Below, piece by piece: positions 7,284-12,656 of a DNA stretch of 12,656 nt. Both the position numbers and the translations under genes were made by a program. Under the pieces are notes generated by a model. That model was not told the DNA's origin. It worked only from the letters and a program-made list of their open reading frames with translations, and made no database searches. Numbering within the stretch: the stretch's first letter is position 1; every line of letters begins with the position of its first letter. The stretch is from positions 1-12,656 of the forward strand of contig JACZTW010000082.1 in the NCBI GenBank assembly GCA_022573485.1. Direction: 5' to 3'. The DNA comes from Planctomycetota bacterium. GTDB taxonomy: Bacteria; Planctomycetota; Phycisphaerae; UBA1845; CAIVHJ01.

Positions 7284-7550
7284 TCAGGAGGCGTCGGTTT
7301 CTTCCAGCATCTTGCGCAGATACTGGTTCTCGCGGCGCGTGGCTTCGAGATCGAAGAGGATGTACTTGATGCTCAGGCGCAAAAAGTCGATGCTCTCCTG
7401 CAGACTGCCGACGGTCTCTTTCAGTTCTTTGTGACGCTTCTTGGTGTCTTCAGCCAGAAGCTCCAATTTCTCGCGCTCGGACGGCGGCAGTGTTCCGATT
7501 TCGGAAACAAGCTCCGCCAGTTTGTGCTGGAATTGTTCTTCGGTCATCAT
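7284..7550 (-). CDS. Small coiled-coil protein, uncharacterised
   Basis: An 88-residue, highly charged, almost wholly helical protein with no signal peptide or membrane helix. Heptad-like spacing from about 10 to 85 suggests a coiled coil. The C-terminal half S-L-Q-E-S-I-D-F-L-R-L-S-I-K-Y-I-L-F-D-L-E-A-T-R-R-E-N (49-75) is unusually dense in aromatic and conserved-looking residues, as if binding a partner. I have a sense of having seen this sequence type in other planctomycetes but cannot confirm it. The start at 7550 has GGAGG 7 nt upstream; a second ATG follows directly. A CATAAT on the minus strand (7620-7625) may be its -10 box, without a clear -35. It is a single-gene unit ended by the shared terminator. 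Confidence 0.85.
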   Translation of the reverse strand: MMTEEQFQHKLAELVSEIGTLPPSEREKLELLAEDTKKRHKELKETVGSLQESIDFLRLSIKYILFDLEATRRENQYLRKMLEETDAS

Positions 7551-8025
7551 TCGCCTTCCTCCTCAAGCCAAACAGCAGAGCCGCACAAAGCTCCACGTTC
7601 TCCCTCTTCTGCTCGGCCGATTATGTTCGATCTCTACAAAACTCGACCGCCGATTGCAGCGGTATTCGTCGTTATCAGAAGCAACGGTTGTGCCACGGTC
7701 CTGCACACGATTCTATGCGATCAAGGTCGCCCCATCCGCCGAACTTTAGCGTTTTTTATCAGAAGTGCAGTTTTTTTTGGGATCGTGCGGTCTGCTCCGT
7801 TCGCGACGACACGTGGTCCACCGGCCACTACAATGTCCGATAACTGCGACCGCGAATGCGTAACCGTTTGGGAATGCACGACCTAAGCGATCGTCGGTTT
7901 CGAGAAACATTGCAAACCGCAGCGGTTGCGGCGGGGCCGCGAGCGTGTTGACTCGAAACAACACCTAACGTCCGATATCCTTTGATATCAGGGTGAGATG
8001 GGGGCTACGGCCGACGGATGCGGAC
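7551..8025. other. 475-bp divergent gap without a convincing gene
   Basis: Short open frames exist here, but none has a ribosome site and a credible protein. Visible structure: a repeated TTATCAGAAG (7672-7681 and 7756-7765), runs of six and eight T near 7752-7779, a 13-bp palindrome AACCGC-A-GCGGTT (7915-7927), a TTGACT at 7948 without a well-spaced -10, and GATATC twice (7974-7979 and 7984-7989). It must hold the promoters of the two divergent genes and could hide a small RNA. Confidence 0.5.
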
Positions 8026-8685
8026 ATGAACGATCGACCCGAGCAAACCTCGCAACAAGACGGCGCGCCGCCGGTCGCGCCGAGCCTGCGTTTCAATTTC
8101 TCATGCCGATTGTGTGGGTCGGTTTTGGAAGCGCTCATCGCGCAGTCCGGAACGCCGGGTCGATGTCCGACCTGCGCTGCAGTATTCAATATTCCACGTG
8201 TGGATCCACGGACCGGCCTGGCGCTGGGCGTCGGCGCCGGCGACAGCGGAGAGACCAAACAGGATCCCACACCGGTTCATGCCTACGCGGCGGCTGGGGG
8301 CAAAGCCCCAGAGATCGTCCATTTGGAAGGTGCGGGGCAGGCTATCGTCTGTCCGCGCTGCGCAGTAACCAGCGACATCGAGCAGAACTACTGCGCCGCC
8401 TGCGGTTTCCCATTCACGATGGAAGGCGCCAGCCGCGCCGCGCAAGCGAACGCGGACGGATATGCGGTAGCCTCTTTTGTTGTGGGCTTGCTCTCACTGC
8501 CGGTGTGCATTTGTGCCGACGTGTATGGCGGCATCGGCGCCTTTCTCGCGGGGATCCTCGGCTGGATGTCGCTGACGCGCGTTCGCACCGCCGGCAGCGC
8601 CCGCGGCGGGCGGGCCTGGGCTGTCGCGGGCCTCGCTCTGGCGGTGGTCGGCCTGGCCGTCATGCTGGTCAAGATGATCAACTAG
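8026..8685 (+). CDS. Zinc-ribbon and DUF4190-like membrane protein
   Basis: A 219-residue protein. An N-terminal zinc ribbon has C27-x2-C30 and C47-x2-C50 (SCRLCG ... RCPTCA), and a second ribbon has C109-x2-C112 and C123-x2-C126. A linker (60-100) joins them. The C-terminus has a long hydrophobic hairpin (about 146-183) and a last helix (198-216), the pattern of DUF4190 membrane proteins. The ribbons should face the cytoplasm. Function is unknown; such ribbon-plus-membrane proteins are frequent in planctomycetes. I prefer ATG 8026. A GTG at 7993 would add 11 residues and has no ribosome site either. The linker DNA contains a near-palindrome, CTGGGGGC-AAA-GCCCCAG (8303-8320), which may be an old repeat insertion. 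Confidence 0.85.
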   Translation: MNDRPEQTSQQDGAPPVAPSLRFNFSCRLCGSVLEALIAQSGTPGRCPTCAAVFNIPRVDPRTGLALGVGAGDSGETKQDPTPVHAYAAAGGKAPEIVHLEGAGQAIVCPRCAVTSDIEQNYCAACGFPFTMEGASRAAQANADGYAVASFVVGLLSLPVCICADVYGGIGAFLAGILGWMSLTRVRTAGSARGGRAWAVAGLALAVVGLAVMLVKMIN

Positions 8686-8741
8686 CCCGTCGCCGACCTC
8701 CCCGGCAAGCTCGTGCGTCCGAGACGCTTGCGCCGCGTATG

Positions 8742-8770
8742 TTGCCATCGCGGCACGCAGTCGATATTGT
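8742..8770 (+). promoter_or_regulatory. Promoter of the MBL-fold hydrolase gene
   Basis: TTGCCA (8742-8747, 5 of 6), a 17-bp spacer and TATTGT (8765-8770, 4 of 6). The predicted start is near 8777, giving a leader of about 60 nt. The leader begins with AGGCCT-ATCA-AGGCCT (8777-8792), a hairpin at the extreme 5' end. Confidence 0.6.
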
Positions 8771-8836
8771 ATGGGTAGGCCTATCAAGGCCTGTTCGCGA
8801 ACCGCAAGGTCTTTATCAAGAGGCCGGGAGGTGCCC

Positions 8837-9718
8837 ATGCTTACGCTTACATTCCTCGGGGTCGGCGCGGCCTTTGCCAAACGCAACCATAACTCCAACG
8901 CCCTGATCGAAGCCTGGCGCAAGGGGCCGGACCATCAAGAGCAGCCCGATGATCTGCTGCTGGTCGATCTCGGCGCGCTGGGGCCTCGGGCGCTTGACGA
9001 ATTGAAGGACAAGCCGGGGTTCGGCTATCTCGATGTGGGCGGGCGGATCAACTATCCCGCGATCCGCCGCATCTTCATCAGTCATCAGCACGCCGACCAC
9101 ATCGGCGGACTGGAAGAGCTGGCGCTGACCAACACCTATGCCTTCGCCGACCCGGAGGCGCGTAAAGGCTTCAAGCCGCAGATCATCAGTTCGATCAACG
9201 TGCTCGTGAACCTGTGGGACACCTCGCTGAAGGGCGGGATGGGGGCCATTCAGGGCCGGCACGCACTGTTGCAGGATTACTTCTTCATCCTGGCCCTCAA
9301 ACTCGACAAGCGGAAACACGAAGGATTCTCGTTGTTGAAGCGCTACCGCTTCGACATTTTCCCGACCGACCACATCCAGGTCGAACGCAAGTACGACTGG
9401 CCGTCCTACGGCCTGTACATCACCGATACGCGGTCCGGCGAGACGGTGTTCTTCTCCGGCGACACGCGCTACGACTACCCGGCCTACTCCCGAATGATGG
9501 AAGCTGCCAAAGTGTGCTTCCACGATGTGCAATTGTTCGACCAGCCGGATCCGGTGCATCCCTTGATCCACGAGTTGCAGAACATGCCCGCGGAGATCAA
9601 AGCCAAGACGATCCTGTATCATTACGGGGACGAGTGGGACACCGGCCCGTTCGATTTCGTCGATGGCGAATTCAAGGGCTTCGCGGTGCCGCAGCAGCGC
9701 TATGTGCTTTTCGAATAG
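8837..9718 (+). CDS. MBL-fold metallo-hydrolase
   Basis: A 293-residue cytosolic protein of the metallo-beta-lactamase superfamily. The metal-binding motif is H83-Q-H85-A-D87-H88 in I-S-H-Q-H-A-D-H-I-G-G. Further candidate ligands are H179 (T-D-H), D209 in F-F-S-G-D-T-R, H229, and H262 near the C-terminus, giving a full two-metal set. The N-terminus T-L-T-F-L-G-V-G-A-A-F and the G-D-T-R motif point to the RNase Z/phosphodiesterase-like branch, but length and inserts (95-165) differ from classical tRNase Z, so the substrate is not assigned. The ATG at 8837 has GGGAGG 5 nt upstream. It has its own promoter, 56 bp after the preceding gene. tRNA-Cys follows 136 bp downstream, which may be coincidence. 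Confidence 0.9.
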   Translation: MLTLTFLGVGAAFAKRNHNSNALIEAWRKGPDHQEQPDDLLLVDLGALGPRALDELKDKPGFGYLDVGGRINYPAIRRIFISHQHADHIGGLEELALTNTYAFADPEARKGFKPQIISSINVLVNLWDTSLKGGMGAIQGRHALLQDYFFILALKLDKRKHEGFSLLKRYRFDIFPTDHIQVERKYDWPSYGLYITDTRSGETVFFSGDTRYDYPAYSRMMEAAKVCFHDVQLFDQPDPVHPLIHELQNMPAEIKAKTILYHYGDEWDTGPFDFVDGEFKGFAVPQQRYVLFE

Positions 9719-9754
9719 GCCCGCCGAGGTGCTGGACCCTGCGGCCGGGGACGA

Positions 9755-9760
9755 TATAAT
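9755..9760 (+). promoter_or_regulatory. Possible -10 box upstream of tRNA-Cys
   Basis: A perfect TATAAT in GATATAATG, 94 bp before the tRNA. The -35 at 17 bp (CTGGAC) is poor. If used, the tRNA precursor would carry a leader of about 88 nt that includes the AACTG repeat tract. Confidence 0.4.
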
Positions 9761-9803
9761 GAGTAACCGCCCCACGCGGGGCTCAGTTGGCAGTCACTTG
9801 AGC

Positions 9804-9848
9804 ACTCAAAACTCAAGACTGAAAACTGACAACTGAAAACTGATAACT
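9804..9848. repeat. Degenerate ACTGAAA tandem repeat
   Basis: A 45-bp run built from ACTCAAA, ACTGAAA, ACTGACA and ACTGATA words with an approximate 7-8 nt period and no G/C-rich interruption. It ends 6 bp before tRNA-Cys. It is very unlike the surrounding GC-rich sequence. Confidence 0.7.
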
Positions 9849-9854
9849 CGTTGT

Positions 9855-9928
9855 GGCGACGTGCCCGAGTGGACCAAGGGAGCGGATTGCAAATCCGTGA
9901 TTCGTGGGTTCGAATCCCACCGTCGCCT
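9855..9928 (+). tRNA. tRNA-Cys (anticodon GCA)
   Basis: A full cloverleaf can be drawn. The acceptor stem is GGCGACG with CGTCGCC (7 bp). The D arm is closed by CCC/GGG. The anticodon stem GCGGA/TCCGT has loop TT-GCA-AA. There is a 5-nt variable loop, and the T arm is GTGGG/CCCAC with loop TTCGAAT. Position 73 is T, as usual for tRNA-Cys, and CCA is not encoded. It stands alone, with no other tRNA near it. Confidence 0.95.
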
Positions 9929-10077
9929 ATGTTTGCGGTATCCCTGTCAGGTGATGACTTGAACCGGCAGGTTGCTTCAGAACCAGACCGCTTACCCGCC
10001 AAAGTGCCTGATCTGCCCCAGCAGGACTTCCGAGCGACAGCCCGCCGCAGCCCACGATGCGGGACTATTCCGAGAGA

Positions 10078-10106
10078 ATGAAACATCTTTTGTTCGGGCT
10101 TACAAT
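10078..10106 (+). promoter_or_regulatory. Candidate promoter of the double zinc-ribbon membrane protein gene
   Basis: ATGAAA (10078-10083, 4 of 6 to TTGACA), a 17-bp spacer and TACAAT (10101-10106, 5 of 6). The start codon lies 29 bp beyond the -10, giving a short leader without a clear Shine-Dalgarno site. Confidence 0.4.
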
Positions 10107-10135
10107 CGGGGCGGTTTCTAACGGCGTAGTGGCCA

Positions 10136-11353
10136 ATGTCAATACTCGCTCTCTCAATTCTCGTTGTACTGCTGCTCATCGGCGCCGGCGTAGTCGTACT
10201 CATCAAGAGTCGGCATCGTAAAGTAGCGCTCCCCGCCGGCCGAGGCGCACGCGTGACGGGCAGTGGCCCCCCGATCACAGAAGCCGTGGCCTGTGTGGGC
10301 TGCGACTACAACCTCTATGGACTGGCAAGTGACGGCCAGTGTCCCGAGTGCAGTTGCCCGATCCGCATTTCGATACCGTCAGCTGCACCACTGAACGAAG
10401 ATGCCGAGCAAGCGGGTGGCCTCGAAGCAGCCGTGCCTTGCGTGGGCTGCAGGAACGATTTGAGAGGATCTAGAAGGCATCAATTGTGCCCGACTTGCGG
10501 TGCTCCTGCGTGGTTTAGCTTGCCGACGCTGTGGCTCAGGCACTGCGATCCCACTTGGCTCCGCCGAGTCCGATCCGGGCTGACGCTGTGGCTATGGAAT
10601 CTTCTGATCATGTTCCTCCTCGTCCTCGGCGGCAGCATCGCCGCCGGCATCTGGGCCGTGACGGTCTCTACGGATCTCACGGGAGCCACCATGATAGGCT
10701 CGGCGGTCGTCTCCATCGTGGACGCATTGCTGACCGTGCTGATCGTGTGGCGAATATCCACGCCGAATCCTGCACACAAGAACCGGAATACTGATGCCAA
10801 GTTAAGGCAAGTAACACGCGCAGGTGCGATCATGGCCCTAGTCTCCGCACTCGGTTTCATGCTGGTCTTACTCTCGGAGTTGTCAAAGTTCTACATGTAC
10901 GTCACCACGGTCATTGGTTTGGGAGGATTGGTATCGGAGGTCGGAGTATTTCTGTACCTGCGGGAATTCGCGTGTCGCGTTCCTGATCGCAAGTTTATCC
11001 GCTCATTTACGCTCATCATGTGGTGGCTGTGCTCTGCAATTCTCATATTGCAGCTATCAGGGATTGGATCTATCTGGCTCACGGATCTGGGTGCGAATCA
11101 AACGCCGGTTGCAACGTCTCCGGGTACGCTTGCGACTCAAACGCCAGTTGCATCGTCTCCCGGTACGATTTCGACTTCGACTCAAACGACAGCGACACAA
11201 GCTCCGCTTGCGTACAGTTGCGGCACGGGTGTTGTCGCTCTGGCTTTCGTAGGACTTACGATTTGGCTTGTCGTCGCGTTGTTTCGATTACGGGCTGCGT
11301 TTCGCCGTGCTTTGGATGAGGCAGAGCGTGCGGTAGCCGCAGAGCAGCCATAA
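10136..11353 (+). CDS. Multi-pass membrane protein with two cytoplasmic zinc ribbons
   Basis: A 405-residue protein. An N-terminal membrane helix (3-23) is followed by two zinc ribbons: C53-x2-C56 with C69-x2-C72, and C102-x2-C105 with C118-x2-C121. The first reads C-V-G-C-D-Y-N-L-Y-G-L and C-P-E-C, the 'CxGCxYxLxGL...CPEC' style frequent in Phycisphaerae. Six more hydrophobic segments follow, near 151-175, 183-206, 230-249, 255-276, 290-311 and 363-385. Between the last two is a Thr/Pro/Ser-rich linker with a 13-residue repeat (Q-T-P-V-A-[TS]-S-P-G-T) at 322-347, encoded by a 39-bp tandem repeat. Function is unknown. The start at 10136 gives the membrane helix at once; no ribosome site is visible. 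Confidence 0.85.
   Translation: MSILALSILVVLLLIGAGVVVLIKSRHRKVALPAGRGARVTGSGPPITEAVACVGCDYNLYGLASDGQCPECSCPIRISIPSAAPLNEDAEQAGGLEAAVPCVGCRNDLRGSRRHQLCPTCGAPAWFSLPTLWLRHCDPTWLRRVRSGLTLWLWNLLIMFLLVLGGSIAAGIWAVTVSTDLTGATMIGSAVVSIVDALLTVLIVWRISTPNPAHKNRNTDAKLRQVTRAGAIMALVSALGFMLVLLSELSKFYMYVTTVIGLGGLVSEVGVFLYLREFACRVPDRKFIRSFTLIMWWLCSAILILQLSGIGSIWLTDLGANQTPVATSPGTLATQTPVASSPGTISTSTQTTATQAPLAYSCGTGVVALAFVGLTIWLVVALFRLRAAFRRALDEAERAVAAEQP
11098..11200 (+). repeat. 39-bp tandem repeat within the membrane protein gene
   Basis: Two full units beginning TCAAACGCC (11098 and 11137), then a degenerate third at 11182 (TCAAACGAC). They encode the repeated Thr/Pro linker between the last two membrane segments. 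Such a tract can vary in copy number by slippage. Confidence 0.7.
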
Positions 11354-11793
11354 GCAACAAACGCGGACAGCCGCCTCTCATTCTGCTTGCTGCTGACGCG
11401 TCGCCGGCAACGGCGTACTTCACCGTTCATCATCGTCCGATAGGCTGGCCGGCTGTTTGCCCAGGGCGCTTCCCAAACATACAGTTGGTGGGTCAAGGTG
11501 CTTTCCAAGGGAGAAGCACAAGCCCGGTCCCCGCACGCCGGCACGCCGGGCTCGGTCGATCGCCCACGCGGCGAAAGATCTAGAATTCACCGCGCTTTCA
11601 ATGCAGAGACTCAGGCCGAAAGGAAGTACTCCGCAGGCGCGCGGAATCAATAGAGGATGACTTGCACTCAAAGGAATGCACTGTCAGCCTTGAAGCATCG
11701 GCCTGACTTCGGCGCGCGCTCTTCGAGCATGAGCCTCAGAGCCGACGGCAGTCGAGCTGCAGGACGCAGGCTGCCACTTTGTAGGTAGGATAG
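11354..11793. other. 440-bp intergenic stretch without a convincing gene
   Basis: No open frame here has a ribosome site and a credible protein. Visible structure: a GNRA-loop hairpin CGCCG-GCAA-CGGCG (11402-11415) without a T-run; a longer stem AGCCCGG/CCGGGCT (11521-11527 with 11546-11552) containing GCACGCCG twice; and TCCGC/GCGGA around 11628-11643. No clear promoter for the next gene was found. Confidence 0.5.
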
Positions 11794-12051
11794 ATGAACG
11801 AAATGCCCATGAAACTTGGTCGATTCGTGTTTGCACTGGCTTTTGTTGGTGCGCCCGCAATGGCGGCTCCGCCGGTCAAGGTTGAGATCTGCCATGTAGC
11901 CAACGGCAAGACGATGCAAGTGAAACAGGACAAGGTCGATAGTCATTTGGGCCACGGTGATTACCTGGGGCCGTGCATTGGCGTCGATGACTGTCCGAAT
12001 GATCCGGACAAGACCTCGGCGGGTCAATGTGGATGTGGCACGCCTGGATGA
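11794..12051 (+). CDS. 5' part of a secreted TSP3-repeat protein, frame broken at about 12046
   Basis: The first 85 residues of a secreted protein. A signal peptide (about 6-24, L-G-R-F-V-F-A-L-A-F-V-G-A-P-A-M-A-A) is followed by a small Cys-His domain with V-E-I-C-H-V ... H-L-G-H-G-D-Y-L-G-P-C, a module I associate with bacterial cell-surface proteins, and then the first half of a calcium-binding repeat ending C-G-C-G. A stop (TGA) is met at 12049-12051, but the repeat pattern continues without loss in the +1 frame from 12047, so this is one gene split by a single extra base. The start could be ATG 11794 (AGG about 8 nt upstream) or the ATGs at 11803 or 11809; the signal peptide is kept in all cases. 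Confidence 0.75.
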   Translation: MNEMPMKLGRFVFALAFVGAPAMAAPPVKVEICHVANGKTMQVKQDKVDSHLGHGDYLGPCIGVDDCPNDPDKTSAGQCGCGTPG

Positions 12052-12656
12052 TGACGCGGACGACGACGGCACGGCCGATTGCAATGACGCTTGTCCCAAC
12101 GACGCAGACAAGACTCTCCCCGGCCAGTGTGGCTGCGGCCAGGCGGACACGGATTCCGACGGCGACGGCACCGCTGATTGCAACGATGGCTGTCCGAATG
12201 ACGCGGATAAGATTGAGCCGGGCAGTTGCGGTTGCGGCGTAGCAGATGACGACGGTGATGCCGACGGCACGCTGGACTGCAATGACGGCTGTCCCGCCGA
12301 CGCGCTGAAAACCAGCCCGGGCACGTGCGGATGCGGCGTGAGCGACGCCGACACGGACGGCGACGGCACGGCCGACTGCCTCGATGCTTGCCCCAACGAT
12401 GCCGACAAGACTGCGGAGGGAGATTGCGGATGTGGCATTTCTGAAACGGACAGCGACGCCGACGGCATGCCCGACTGTTTCGATCCGTGCCCGAACGATC
12501 CCGATCTGAACTGTTCCTGCAACGGGAACGCCGACAGCGACGGCGACGGGCGACCCAATTGCACGGACGCCTGCCCGCAGGACGCCAACAAGATAACGGC
12601 GGGCCTGTGCGGTTGCGGCGTGCCGGACACCGATGTTGACGCCGACGGCGTTGTGG
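12047..12656 (+). CDS. Continuation of the TSP3-repeat protein, partial at window end
   Basis: This frame is open to the last base and continues the previous gene after a one-base shift. It encodes tandem repeats of about 33 residues (99 bp), each with a D-x-D-x-D-G-x-x-D-C calcium-binding loop, a C-P-x-D-x-x-K step and a C-G-C-G signature. C-G-C-G codons start at 12128, 12227, 12326 and 12425; a shorter unit with C-S-C starts at 12512, and another C-G-C-G at 12608. This is the thrombospondin type 3 repeat style of large secreted planctomycete and myxobacterial proteins, probably stabilised by calcium and disulfides. Alone, the nearest in-frame start codons are GTGs at 12029 and 12035, with no signal peptide, so separate expression is unlikely. 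The C-terminus, perhaps with an anchor or dockerin-like domain, is outside the window. Confidence 0.8.

Noticed and set aside
8816..9775. A 319-codon minus-strand open frame opposite the MBL hydrolase
   Set aside because: It is a shadow of the metallo-hydrolase, whose HxHxDH motif and ribosome site lie on the plus strand.
11457..11660. Short open frames in the 11354-11793 gap
   Set aside because: No ribosome site, no domain, and composition that simply follows local GC content.
11668..12630. A 320-codon minus-strand open frame rich in Ser, Pro and Gln with a repeat pattern
   Set aside because: Its repeats only mirror the 99-bp TSP3 repeats on the other strand. It has no signal peptide or ribosome site, while the plus strand shows conserved Cys and Asp spacing.

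Overview
The window looks like chromosomal DNA of an environmental planctomycete, probably of the Phycisphaerae side of Planctomycetota. This is inferred from gene content, not from a marker gene. The clues are a membrane protein with the short C-x2-C 'CxGCxYxLxGL...CPEC' zinc ribbons common in that group, a zinc-ribbon/DUF4190-like membrane protein, a secreted Cys-rich calcium-binding repeat protein of the thrombospondin type 3 kind, menaquinone synthesis by the futalosine route, and many palindromic intergenic repeats. Most of the window is GC-rich. The first ~870 bases are visibly more AT-rich.

Left part, all on the minus strand (98-4947): an AT-rich HEPN-like protein of unknown function; a Ycf46-like AAA+ ATPase; an ECF sigma factor and its zinc-binding membrane anti-sigma factor, overlapping by 4 bp; and a lipoprotein of unknown function. 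Gaps between these genes carry palindromes and three copies of an 18-nt repeat. Position 4948-5209 is a divergent promoter region.

Middle part, plus strand (5210-7199): mqnE (aminofutalosine synthase) and a ParD/ParE toxin-antitoxin pair. Both mqnE and parD have a -10 box only 6-7 nt before the start codon and no Shine-Dalgarno site, so leaderless mRNAs are likely. mqnE contains the most striking object in the window. It is a 94-bp element of two inverted REP-like arms plus a central hairpin, which folds on paper as a cloverleaf and is translated in frame as about 32 extra residues just after the radical-SAM cysteine motif. A bidirectional terminator separates parE from a small convergent coiled-coil gene.

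Right part, plus strand (8026-12656): a DUF4190-like zinc-ribbon membrane protein, an MBL-fold hydrolase with its own promoter, tRNA-Cys(GCA), a multi-pass membrane protein with two zinc ribbons, and the start of a secreted TSP3-repeat protein that runs off the window. The 99-bp repeat period of that gene jumps by exactly one base near 12040-12047, which breaks the reading frame.

No CRISPR array, prophage or complete insertion sequence is visible. The unusual content is mostly small palindromic repeats, one of them domesticated or tolerated inside an enzyme gene. Repeat copy number, phylogeny and protein families could not be checked without searches.
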